19,136 bases of DNA. It comes from CAYMAZ01 sp964428185 (GTDB lineage: Bacteria > Bacteroidota > Bacteroidia > Bacteroidales > DTU049). This document shows positions 7,381-15,176 of this stretch, one piece after another (within the stretch, counting starts at the first letter, position 1; each line of letters opens with the position of its first letter). A program made the translations under genes and the position numbers. The notes under the pieces were generated by a model, which was given only the letters and a program-made list of their open reading frames with translations, made no database searches and was not told the origin of the DNA. The DNA is taken from the NCBI GenBank assembly GCA_964428185.1, contig CAYRXH010000049.1:1-19136 (forward strand), in the 5' to 3' direction.

Positions 7381-8251
7381 TCAGCTTTTCAACAGATCTT
7401 CAAATCCATTCATTTTCAGATCTTCAATTTCACGGAACAGGGCGTTTAATTTTTTTTCAGAGAGCCGCAAATCATTCAGGGAATCCGGGTTTTTCATTAA
7501 CTGACTGCAGCTAACAATTCCTTTTTGAAGCAGCAGTTGTTTTTCTTTTTTATTGAGTTGAATGATTATTGTGACAGGAAAAATTCTGTACTTCTCGATC
7601 AGATCTTTCAGGCCTTGTCCGGATGGAATATCCCAGCCTGTGAGTGACATACCCGTGCATCGGGCATATTCTGCTGCATCGTCTGAAAATCTTGTGTTTG
7701 TGAATCCTCTGATAGAGAAGGATAATTTAGCCATATTCGGGCATTTCTTTTCTTTTGATGATTATGTCCTCAATCCGGGAGTGAACGTAAAGGGGAACCT
7801 GAACACCAACATGTTTTCCCTGATTTGATGAATATTTACATTCAATAAAAATCTGTTCTCTATTATTTGTTGCAATCACATCCATTTAATGTGATACACA
7901 CCGTTCGTGAATGATTTGTCCGATCTGTACGGAATAACCCTGCCTTCTGAATATCTCACCCACCAGATGCTCAAAAGGGATATCCTGTTTCACCAAGTTC
8001 AAGCAGTGATTGCTTCAGCCGATATTTGAGTGCATGGTGACGTTTGTGATGAAGCAGCAGCTGACAGGCGCGTTTGTATATCTGACGGGTAGTTGTTATA
8101 CTGCTGAATGAATTCAGAATATCTTCAGAGATACGAAAAACAAGTTCCTCAGATGCACCCGATTTCTGAGAGAATGCTTGAGTTTTTCAATATCAAAGGA
8201 TTCATCATGTCCTGATGCTTTTTTTACAATGATGTTGTGCCCTGATGTCAT
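7381..8251 (-). pseudogene. Decayed ATP-cone plus Mrr-like restriction endonuclease protein
   Basis: Reading the minus strand from an ATG at 8251 gives an ATP-cone start (IIVKKASGHDESFDIEKLKH, SLR). After a one-base loss near 8163-8166 it continues with SGASEELVFRISEDIL and a linker ending in LLELGETGYPF. An extra base near 7971-7976 shifts the frame into HLVGEIFRRQGYSVQIGQII, then ERCVSH. A nonsense TAA (7886-7888) stands where the family has Glu in H-E-x-D, followed by MDVIATNNREQIFIECKYSS, the D-x(n)-E-x-K nuclease core. A last shift near 7735-7745 leads into the open 117-codon tail with GFTNTRFSDDA and GWDIPSG. Order and spacing match the intact ATP-cone/Mrr-like proteins of Bacteroidota. 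The tail alone (7381-7734) is open but lacks the catalytic core, so it should not be called a gene. It converges on the yebC-like gene with 40 bases between. Confidence 0.85.
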
Positions 8252-8288
8252 GAGGATCTACGATTAAACAGAGGATTTCTGCAGGATA

Positions 8289-10145
8289 TTAAAACTGGAA
8301 ATATATGAATGGCTGCAGATCAGCTGTAATGAACTGATAAATAATAAACACTGTAAGAACCACAGCAGAAAGAATGACCAATTTGGGGAGTTTGGCAAAC
8401 CGGATTCTGTACCATTGTTTCATTTTTGCAGGTAACCAGTGAATAATCAGACCGAGAATGATCAGAGAGAAAACGGCTCTGTATCCCCATATCATGTCAG
8501 GGATAAGAGATGTATTCCATGAACTGCCGATTTGAGTAATCATGTTTGATGCGGTTTCCCATGCAACACGATTGGTTTCGGCCGGCTCCAGATTTGAACC
8601 TGATCTGAAGAACAAGCGGGTAAATGAGATAAAAATAAAGGTGAGAAAAATGGACCAGACTCTTTCACTCCGGCTGAATTGTTTGTTAGGAAATAGGAGA
8701 GTTATAATCCATCGTATCAGTGCTCCGGAAAAGATAATCCCTGACCATACAAGCCCCATCATCATCAGTGGCTTGTCCCAGGTATGTTGAAGCCAGAACA
8801 TCAAGCCAAAGAGCAGAAACGTGACAAGTGCTTTTGTTCCTCTGCTCATGTTTTTCCAGAATTTGAAAACAACAATACCTGCTCCGTTCAGTCCTCCCCA
8901 GATCATGAAGTTCCAACTGGCGCCATGCCACAAGCCCCCCATGAGCATAGTGACCATAAGATTTATGTTCGTAATAACATGCCTATAGACTCCCTGAAAT
9001 GTAAGACTTAAAACTATGAGGATCAAAACAGCCAGTCCGATAAAATAAAGTGTGGTGGATTCTCCCGACAGAAGAATTGTAAAAAGGGCGATGATTGAAA
9101 TCCAGAAAAATGTTCCGAATGTGCCTTTTCTGTTTCCTCCAAGAGGTATGTAAAGGTAATCTTTCAGCCAGGTAGAAAGTGAAATATGCCATCGTTTCCA
9201 GAATTCACCCGGATTTGTTGCTTTATAGGGAGAATTGAAGTTCACAGGAAGATGAAACCCCATGAGCATGGCCACACCGATGGCAATGTCAGTGTAGCCT
9301 GAGAAGTCAGCATATACCTGCATGGAATATCCAATCAAGGCCATAAAATTTTCAAAACCACTGTACATCAGCGGGTTGGTAAATACTCTGTCAACAAAGT
9401 TTACAGCAATATAATCACCAAGAATCATTTTTTTCACGAGTCCGTTCAAAATCCAGAAAATGGCAAGGCCAAACTGCATCCTGCTCAGGCTGTATTTGTT
9501 GTATAACTGAGGTACAAACTGATTTGCCCGAACAATAGGTCCAGCAACAAGTTGAGGAAAAAAACTGACATAAAAGCCGAAGTCAAGAATGTTTCTTACA
9601 GGTTCTATTCTGCGTCTGTACACATCAACAGAATAGCTGATTGTTTGAAAAGTGTAAAAGGAAATACCCACAGGTAACATGATTATTCCCGGATCGAATC
9701 GCGTACCTGCAATACTGTTGCTCCATCTGGCCAACCAGTTGATCACCTGCAGTTGATCATTAAAAAGATTGTTGTATGCATCAGTGAAGAAATAGGCATA
9801 TTTGAAATAAGCCAGAACACCCAGGTTCACTAAAACGCTCAGGCTAACAAGAATTTTTCTTTTGCTTCCATGCTGAGAACGGTGAATCCCTATCCCGATA
9901 AAAAAATCAACAAGGGTTGAAAAAATGAGAATAAGAACAAAAAGCCCGCTTGTTTTATAATAGAAAAAAAGACTTGCAAAAAAGAGGAAGGTGTTTCTAA
10001 GAAGTTTTTTATTGTGCGACAGGCTGAGAAAGGCAAAAACCACTGCAAAAAATGCCCAGAAATAAAATTGTGTGAAAAGGAGAGACACTTCTTCATTATA
10101 GAAAAAAATGCCAGAAAGAATATCCTTAACTGTTTGCAGGGTCAT
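8289..10145 (-). CDS. MBOAT family O-acyltransferase (AlgI/PatA-like)
   Basis: 618 residues with many membrane helices. Family marks in order: MLPVGISFYTFQTISYSVDV (156-175), FFPQLVAGPI (195-204), YADFSGYTDIAIG (278-290), EFWKRWHISLSTWLKDYLYI (314-333) and GGLWHGASWNFMIWGG (403-418). Conserved His320 and His407 are both present; the latter is the catalytic histidine of the family. The protein moves acyl groups, usually acetyl, across the cytoplasmic membrane for transfer to a glycan, as AlgI does for alginate and PatA for peptidoglycan. It is longer at the C-terminus than AlgI, with further helices. It is the last gene of the operon, 11 bases after an SGNH protein, which fits the known pairing of MBOAT transporters with SGNH transferases. 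The acceptor is not known; the LysM gene at the operon head points towards peptidoglycan (inference). Confidence 0.92.
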   Translation of the reverse strand: MTLQTVKDILSGIFFYNEEVSLLFTQFYFWAFFAVVFAFLSLSHNKKLLRNTFLFFASLFFYYKTSGLFVLILIFSTLVDFFIGIGIHRSQHGSKRKILVSLSVLVNLGVLAYFKYAYFFTDAYNNLFNDQLQVINWLARWSNSIAGTRFDPGIIMLPVGISFYTFQTISYSVDVYRRRIEPVRNILDFGFYVSFFPQLVAGPIVRANQFVPQLYNKYSLSRMQFGLAIFWILNGLVKKMILGDYIAVNFVDRVFTNPLMYSGFENFMALIGYSMQVYADFSGYTDIAIGVAMLMGFHLPVNFNSPYKATNPGEFWKRWHISLSTWLKDYLYIPLGGNRKGTFGTFFWISIIALFTILLSGESTTLYFIGLAVLILIVLSLTFQGVYRHVITNINLMVTMLMGGLWHGASWNFMIWGGLNGAGIVVFKFWKNMSRGTKALVTFLLFGLMFWLQHTWDKPLMMMGLVWSGIIFSGALIRWIITLLFPNKQFSRSERVWSIFLTFIFISFTRLFFRSGSNLEPAETNRVAWETASNMITQIGSSWNTSLIPDMIWGYRAVFSLIILGLIIHWLPAKMKQWYRIRFAKLPKLVILSAVVLTVFIIYQFITADLQPFIYFQF

Positions 10146-10156
10146 ATATGTGTAGG

Positions 10157-11443
10157 TTATTTTTTTTTGTGTTCCCGTAAAGTATTTTCAATATAGCTTG
10201 TATATCCCTGCCAGAATGAATTGAACAGCAGATCTCCCAGAAGTTCGTATCCGGAAGTGGTAAAATGAATTTTATCAGGCTTTGCAAGTCCAGCCTCTTC
10301 CCATTTTTCCATCGACCCCCTGCCTCCCATGATAGTATAAAGATCCCACACTCCTGCATGAAATTCGGAAGCAAGCTTATAAAAAGCATCTCTGACAATT
10401 TGGTTGTTTTCGTTAACATAATATCTTCTCCCGCTTTTCTTATAGCTGTCGTTATTGGTGGAGAAAAGAATTGCACAGTAAGGGTTAACATTTCTGATCT
10501 TTTTGATCAGTTCCCTGTAGTTAGCCTCAAAAACAGCAGCAGAAAAGTTACTTGCATTGGCATCATTGATGCCAATTGCAAGAATCACAAGGTCAGGTTT
10601 CAGAAGGGCAAGGTCGCGTTCAAAATTGACACATTGAAGATATGATGGAACAGAGGCTCCGTTGACTCCGATTGAATGATAAATAATGCCGGGTTTGTCA
10701 TTTTCAAGGATGATGCCTGTAATGGCAATGCTCTGCGAACCAGACTCAAAGCCCTGAAAACCTACAGTAAATTCACAGATGCTTACAGGCAGGCTGAAAA
10801 TATAAGTATGGTTGATGCTGTCATATTCAGTGCTTTGAAGTTTTAAATCATTATACAGTAGTACAGGTTGTACCCCACAGGTATCACCTGCGCACATAAT
10901 TTTTATTCTGTGAAATTCAAATGCAGGAAAGTCTGTTTTTTGCATTGAAATTGTAAATTCAGCAGTAGAATCAGCAGTCATAATCGCAATGCCGCTGACC
11001 CCGAGTTCAGTTTTCAGTTCTTGCTGAACATTATTCACTGCTGTCCATTTTCCCTTGTAAGTTGTTTTATAGTTCCATGGATTATTTGTTCTGGCTGCTG
11101 AAAATGGAAAGACGAGACCTCTTCCTGAGACAAGACCATCCTGAATGCTGAGCAGTTGCCTGCGGAATCTGTGTGAAATGATATCAGCCTGAATATGAGA
11201 GCCACCGAAATGCACGATATTGATCTGCCCTTTTCCGTGAAATATCAGTTTGTCAAGTTTTTTATAGAAAAAATCAAACGATCTGGGGTCACCGGGAAAA
11301 CTGATTCTGTTTGAATCAAGGTTTGCAAATGACATGCTGGGTAACTGCTTGTATATACTTTGAGCATGACCATGAAGGATGGGAAACATGCAGATGTACA
11401 ACATGATAATCAGTGTTCCTGTAATAGCCTTTTGCCCTTTCAT
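10157..11443 (-). CDS. Secreted SGNH/GDSL-family hydrolase or acyltransferase
   Basis: 428 residues with an N-terminal signal peptide (hydrophobic 8-22, likely cleavage after HAQ28), so periplasmic. SGNH blocks: INIVHFGGSHIQAD (74-87) with the nucleophile Ser82; a block II glycine near GVNGASV (259-265); GIND (291-294) with the oxyanion Asn293; and DKIHF (390-394) giving Asp390 and His393. The canonical GDS is GGS here, so the block I aspartate is lost while the catalytic triad itself remains. In MBOAT clusters such proteins (PatB, AlgX, AlgJ) transfer acetyl groups to, or from, polysaccharide in the periplasm. A beta-rich stretch of about 105-255 inserted between blocks I and II resembles the carbohydrate-binding insertion of such Bacteroidota proteins. 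It is 8 bases downstream of a second SGNH gene and 11 bases upstream of the MBOAT gene. Confidence 0.85.
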   Translation of the reverse strand: MKGQKAITGTLIIMLYICMFPILHGHAQSIYKQLPSMSFANLDSNRISFPGDPRSFDFFYKKLDKLIFHGKGQINIVHFGGSHIQADIISHRFRRQLLSIQDGLVSGRGLVFPFSAARTNNPWNYKTTYKGKWTAVNNVQQELKTELGVSGIAIMTADSTAEFTISMQKTDFPAFEFHRIKIMCAGDTCGVQPVLLYNDLKLQSTEYDSINHTYIFSLPVSICEFTVGFQGFESGSQSIAITGIILENDKPGIIYHSIGVNGASVPSYLQCVNFERDLALLKPDLVILAIGINDANASNFSAAVFEANYRELIKKIRNVNPYCAILFSTNNDSYKKSGRRYYVNENNQIVRDAFYKLASEFHAGVWDLYTIMGGRGSMEKWEEAGLAKPDKIHFTTSGYELLGDLLFNSFWQGYTSYIENTLREHKKK

Positions 11444-11451
11444 ATTGGTTT

Positions 11452-12879
11452 TTAAAATATTGTATCCTGTTTCAGTGTTTCAATTCTTTTCCTTAAAAGG
11501 TATGCGTTGTAGTCATTCATCAGTGACTGAAAGAACATTTCACCCACTTTCAGAGTTCCTTTGGTTGAAAAATGGATATAATCCGGTGATGACCATCCTT
11601 TGTTGACCCACACCGGCATGGAATTTTCTCCGCCCATGGCGTTAAACATATCCCAGTATGCAATACCTGTGGCATTTGCAGTGGCTTTTAGCGAATCGTT
11701 ATGTCTGGACAGATAGGGATATGATTTCATCACACCGTCAAAGTTTTTCGACATATCTGATGGACCGATAAACAGCATGACTGCATTTGGACAGGCTGCC
11801 TGCAGATGCCGGATTTCTTTTGTCATCACTTCATTATACCACTCAATAGCTCTGAGTCCGGTAATTGAAGGCATAACATTTCCACCGTATTGTAATATAA
11901 TCATTCCCACATCCATTTGATTGCATCCTTCAGAAAGTAAGGTGCTGTTGATCTGGGTAAACACATTTCCTGAAGATCCGCGCATTGGAATATTATCCAT
12001 TGCCACACCATAATCAGCATCAAAGGCAATACCATATATTTCTGCAGTACCGCTCATATTGATTGTGGCCTTGGTTGCAGCTTGTTTCAGGTTCCATGTA
12101 AAAATATGAATGCCTGAAACAGAATCGGTCATTGTCTGAGTCCCACAAAATCCTCCTCCGGCAGTTAGGGATGCGCTAAAAGGACCGGTATTGTTTCCGA
12201 AAATCAGCCTCACCCGTGTAAACTCACTACCGTGTGGATATGCCTGGTTTGATTTTCCAACATTGACAGTTGCTGTATCATATACTTTAACCATCTGAGC
12301 CATAAACCCATACCGCCCGTTAGATGTCCTTGGAATATCAATGCCCCAGGTGGCAAAACGATCCATTGCACCTGAATAATTCTGCCAGCAGGCAGCAGAA
12401 GGAATAATCTGAATTGCAGGAATCAGCCCAAAACCTGTTCCTCCGAATTTCTTCTGCATCTCTTCACGGATGTATCCTGTAATCCTATCACCCTCAATCT
12501 GAGAATCACCGAAATGCATGATTCGTATCACCTTTCCGCTTGCTTTAGCAGAATCGAGGGCACTGAAAAAACTGTCAAAATATGAAAGATCACCATCCGG
12601 ATATATGATTGCAGAAGGATTTGCAGTGTGAAAATCCAGATAGGACTGAAGACTGTCTTCAACGCTCAGAATTTTATTTGATTGAAACCGCAAATAGACT
12701 TTATTCAGATACGAATCCAGATCCAACTTTTTTGTGGTATCAGTTTGAAAAATGTTTGATGGATGAATAAATTTCAGGCGTACAAAACATTGGATCCCAC
12801 CAACCGGAAAGACGAGTCCCAAAATCCCCAGAGCTGCTATGGCAGCAAGTATAAATCCCAAAACTTGACTCGGTTTCAT
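11452..12879 (-). CDS. Membrane-anchored SGNH/GDSL-family hydrolase or acyltransferase
   Basis: 475 residues. A single hydrophobic segment at about 7-27, without an obvious cleavage site, suggests an N-terminal anchor with the rest periplasmic. Block I is RIMHFGDSQIEGDRITG (119-135) with Ser126. Block III is LQYGGN (329-334), with Asn334 as the likely oxyanion residue. Block V is SPDYIHFSTKG (431-441), with Asp433 and His436. The inserted beta-rich region (about 145-300) parallels that of the following SGNH protein, so the two look like diverged duplicates. One may acetylate and the other deacetylate the same glycan, or they may act in relay as AlgJ and AlgX do; this is inference. It lies 22 bases after the LysM gene and 8 bases before the second SGNH gene, all on one strand. 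Confidence 0.85.
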   Translation of the reverse strand: MKPSQVLGFILAAIAALGILGLVFPVGGIQCFVRLKFIHPSNIFQTDTTKKLDLDSYLNKVYLRFQSNKILSVEDSLQSYLDFHTANPSAIIYPDGDLSYFDSFFSALDSAKASGKVIRIMHFGDSQIEGDRITGYIREEMQKKFGGTGFGLIPAIQIIPSAACWQNYSGAMDRFATWGIDIPRTSNGRYGFMAQMVKVYDTATVNVGKSNQAYPHGSEFTRVRLIFGNNTGPFSASLTAGGGFCGTQTMTDSVSGIHIFTWNLKQAATKATINMSGTAEIYGIAFDADYGVAMDNIPMRGSSGNVFTQINSTLLSEGCNQMDVGMIILQYGGNVMPSITGLRAIEWYNEVMTKEIRHLQAACPNAVMLFIGPSDMSKNFDGVMKSYPYLSRHNDSLKATANATGIAYWDMFNAMGGENSMPVWVNKGWSSPDYIHFSTKGTLKVGEMFFQSLMNDYNAYLLRKRIETLKQDTIF

Positions 12880-12896
12880 AAAATTTATTAAGCCTG

Positions 12897-12904
12897 CAAA
12901 TTTA
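12897..12904 (-). promoter_or_regulatory. Possible internal promoter before the SGNH-SGNH-MBOAT genes
   Basis: Read on the minus strand, TAAATTTG (exact TAnnTTTG) overlaps the stop codon of the LysM gene, 17 bases before the ATG at 12879. No TTTG stands at the expected -33 distance. It could let the acylation genes be transcribed apart from the LysM gene. Eight-base matches occur by chance in AT-rich DNA, so this is weak. Confidence 0.25.
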
Positions 12905-14254
12905 CTTCTTTTTAATTTTTAAAACCTGTCCCGGATAAATTGTTGTCCCGTAAATGTTATTCAGTTTTAAAATGTCTTCATCCGAGACGCCTTCAAACTT
13001 TTGTGCAATGCTCCACAGAGAATCACCCTGTTTCACAGTATAGGTAATGTACCCGTCATTTGAAGTGGAAGTTTTCGGACTGGTGTTTTTAGAAGTATTG
13101 GAATAATTCCTGGTTACAACAGGGGTATTTTTGGTGTAAATTTTTAGATTTTGTCCCGGATGTATCTGATCACTTTTCAGATTGTTCCATTGCTTTAGCT
13201 GACTCACCGTGACCCCGTGTTTTACTGCAATAGATCCCAGATTATCTCCGCTTTTAATGGTATAGGAAATATATTCACCGTTGCTGTTCTGGTATGTTTG
13301 CTGTACGGGTTTTTCTTTGATGCGGGGCTTTTCGGCCCAGAGATATAAACTGTCTTTCCACTGAAGAAAAAGATCATAAATTGTCTGATTCACATAGAAG
13401 GTATATGCTCCTGTGTCAATGGGTCCGGAGATGTATTCAGGATTATATTTCCGGAATAAACTTACATTGGTTGAACATTTCTCAAAGAAATCCTCAGGAA
13501 GAATTTTCTTTTCCAAGTCTAAAACTATAATGGAGTCACGAACAGAATTTTTTTTGATGGGGACGATATGGTGTTCGTCATAATAATTGGTCAGATAATT
13601 GTAAAAAATTACTTTAATAATAAAACTTTTTTCAGTAATTTCTTCACAATCAAGCATTTCAACTGGGCTCACCGATTTGTTTTCATGGTTTTGCAAAATG
13701 ATATCTGCAGTGCTTGGGCTGTTTGTATATGCGAGAAGTGCAAGCCACCAGTCCTGGTAAATTTCATATAAAAATTCCAGATAATCAAGGGCCGCCGGCA
13801 TAGCTTTATTTAAGTTATAGCGTTCATCAAAATAAGGAGTAATCTTTAATCCGAAGCGTATTGCCGGTGCAGCACCAAGTCCCCACAGACCTGCCTTGTT
13901 CCTGTCATCAAAAAAAAGTATGTTCATCTCAGACATCACAATAGGCAAGACCATAAGTTGAAGGGGCATGTTTCTATCAATCAGTTCTTCTTTAACCGCC
14001 TGATGAATGAAGAAGAATGAACCAAGTATGCTTCTGTTTTTTTCAAGATACAGGTTATTTTTTATTTCTGATGCAATTTCTTGAGAATATGGCAGAGTAA
14101 ATTCAGGGACTGATATCTGCCTGAGTCTGCCTGCCACAATGCTGTCTCCTAAGACAGAAGTCTGTGCTTGAATGTGTCGTGCTTCAGTTAGGGTGCAAAA
14201 TACCGCAATGCAAAAAACAAAATATCTAATTGCTGAAGTTCCTGTTTTTTTCAA
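12902..14254 (-). CDS. Lytic-transglycosylase-like protein with two LysM domains, catalytic Glu missing
   Basis: 450 residues from the preferred TTG at 14254. A frame open to a TTG at 14281 adds nine residues but runs into a -7 promoter box; no ATG is available. Numbering below is from 14281. The signal peptide ends near AQAQ40. Residues about 85-195 resemble the MltD-type SLT domain: MPLQLMVLPI, AGLWGLG (130-136), YFDERYNLNKAMPAALDYLE (150-169) and LALLAYTNSPS (180-190). Aligned back from GLW, the catalytic glutamate of E-S is Met116 (MS-E-M), and the AYNxGP motif is AYTNSPS. LysM domains at about 337-382 and 411-457 (YTVKQGDSLWSIAQ, IYPGQVLKI) bind peptidoglycan. It probably binds glycan strands without cutting them. 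First gene of the SGNH-SGNH-MBOAT operon, 22 bases upstream of the next gene. Confidence 0.82.
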   Translation of the reverse strand: MKKTGTSAIRYFVFCIAVFCTLTEARHIQAQTSVLGDSIVAGRLRQISVPEFTLPYSQEIASEIKNNLYLEKNRSILGSFFFIHQAVKEELIDRNMPLQLMVLPIVMSEMNILFFDDRNKAGLWGLGAAPAIRFGLKITPYFDERYNLNKAMPAALDYLEFLYEIYQDWWLALLAYTNSPSTADIILQNHENKSVSPVEMLDCEEITEKSFIIKVIFYNYLTNYYDEHHIVPIKKNSVRDSIIVLDLEKKILPEDFFEKCSTNVSLFRKYNPEYISGPIDTGAYTFYVNQTIYDLFLQWKDSLYLWAEKPRIKEKPVQQTYQNSNGEYISYTIKSGDNLGSIAVKHGVTVSQLKQWNNLKSDQIHPGQNLKIYTKNTPVVTRNYSNTSKNTSPKTSTSNDGYITYTVKQGDSLWSIAQKFEGVSDEDILKLNNIYGTTIYPGQVLKIKKK

Positions 14255-14278
14255 ACCCTTGAAATGTTGAATGTTGTG

Positions 14279-14286
14279 CAAACCTA
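14279..14286 (-). promoter_or_regulatory. -7 element for the LysM-SGNH-SGNH-MBOAT operon
   Basis: The minus strand reads TAGGTTTG, an exact TAnnTTTG match, 24 bases before the TTG at 14254. No TTTG at the -33 distance. With the box at 14330-14337 on the other strand it forms a back-to-back promoter region in the 95 bases between the LysM and porin genes. Confidence 0.4.
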
Positions 14287-14329
14287 CAAAAAAATAATGT
14301 TTGCTGATGCTAAAATTTTATACTTTTCA

Positions 14330-14337
14330 TACCTTTG
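14330..14337 (+). promoter_or_regulatory. -7 element for the outer-membrane protein gene
   Basis: TACCTTTG, an exact TAnnTTTG match, 12 bases before the ATG at 14350. A TTTG at 14300-14303 is 26 bases upstream of the box, longer than the usual spacing. The box covers the TTG at 14335 that would otherwise extend the gene. Confidence 0.45.
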
Positions 14338-14349
14338 GGAAAAAATTAT

Positions 14350-15123
14350 ATGAAGTACTTTGTATTATATATTGGTCTTATTTGTTTCTGTGTAAGCGGA
14401 TTTTCTCAATCTGATACCACAGAGTCTGCTGTTTCTTTCGAAGCTCAGATTGTCAGCAGATATGTGTGGCGAGGCATCGATATCGGAGGGAATCAGCCAT
14501 TTGTTCATCCCTGTATTGAGGTCAATCTCGGTTCTGAAAAGCACGCATTTACTGCCGGTTTATGGGGAGCGTATGCCATTGGAAAAAGTTTTGATGAAGA
14601 ACTAAATCTGTATTTTATGTATTCCTTTAATGAAATCTTTGAACTGACCCTCACAGATTATTTTGTGTATGATGGGTCTCCATCAGGTTATGATCTGTTC
14701 AATTATAATTCAGGAGAAACACCTCATCTACTTGAGGCTCAGATTGGATTTGCAGGAACTGAAAAAATACCGTTCACACTGAGTTTTGCCATGATGCTTT
14801 ATGGCGCAGATGCTGTCCATCTGAATGAAGACGGAACAGAAGCAGGGATTTTCAATAGCAAATATATTGAACTGGGCTGGGAAAAGGAATTGAACGACGG
14901 CTCAGTATTTAGTGTGTTTGGAGGGGCTTCAGTTGATCAGGCTGACACAGAACTTGGTGAAGAAACGTTTTATGGGAATGAAAAGCCGGCTGTCATCCTT
15001 CTGGGATGTAATATTGAAAAAGAACTCAAGCTGGGAGCAGATTTTGATTGTGTTCTGAATGTTTCCTTTATTTCAAATCCCTCAGCCCAGTCCGCTTTTC
15101 TTGTGGCCGGAATGACATTCTAA
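14350..15123 (+). CDS. Outer-membrane beta-barrel protein, TorF-like putative porin
   Basis: 257 residues from the ATG at 14350. A signal peptide (KYFVLYIGLICFCVSGFS) is followed by SRYVWRGIDIGGNQPFVHPC (36-55). The SRYVWRG start of the first strand is typical of the TorF-like/Gcw_chp family of putative porins. The remainder alternates polar and hydrophobic residues in strands with Gly- and Asp-rich turns (for example YFVYDGSPSGYDLF), and the chain ends in Phe (LVAGMTF), the signal recognised by the BAM machinery. It likely sits in the outer membrane; substrate unknown. The TTG at 14335 lies inside the promoter box and is rejected as start. It is divergent from the acylation operon, which may hint at shared control, though each has its own -7 box. 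The family assignment rests mainly on the first strand. Confidence 0.75.
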   Translation: MKYFVLYIGLICFCVSGFSQSDTTESAVSFEAQIVSRYVWRGIDIGGNQPFVHPCIEVNLGSEKHAFTAGLWGAYAIGKSFDEELNLYFMYSFNEIFELTLTDYFVYDGSPSGYDLFNYNSGETPHLLEAQIGFAGTEKIPFTLSFAMMLYGADAVHLNEDGTEAGIFNSKYIELGWEKELNDGSVFSVFGGASVDQADTELGEETFYGNEKPAVILLGCNIEKELKLGADFDCVLNVSFISNPSAQSAFLVAGMTF

Positions 15124-15151
15124 TCAGGCCCCCATAGCATGTAAAAAAGTG

Positions 15152-15159
15152 TAACTTTG
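15152..15159 (+). promoter_or_regulatory. -7 element for gap
   Basis: TAACTTTG, an exact TAnnTTTG match, 17 bases before the ATG at 15177. No TTTG at the -33 distance. It lies in the 53-base gap after the porin gene, so gap need not depend on read-through. Confidence 0.45.
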
Positions 15160-15176
15160 CAAAAAAATTAAATATT

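Noticed and set aside
7381..7734. Open 117-codon minus-strand frame as a standalone hypothetical gene
   Set aside because: It is the C-terminal tail of the decayed ATP-cone/Mrr-like gene. The upstream parts are readable in other frames and the catalytic core lies outside this tail.
10126..10491. 121-codon minus-strand frame
   Set aside because: Out of frame over the SGNH gene, with low-complexity composition and no motif; a shadow frame.
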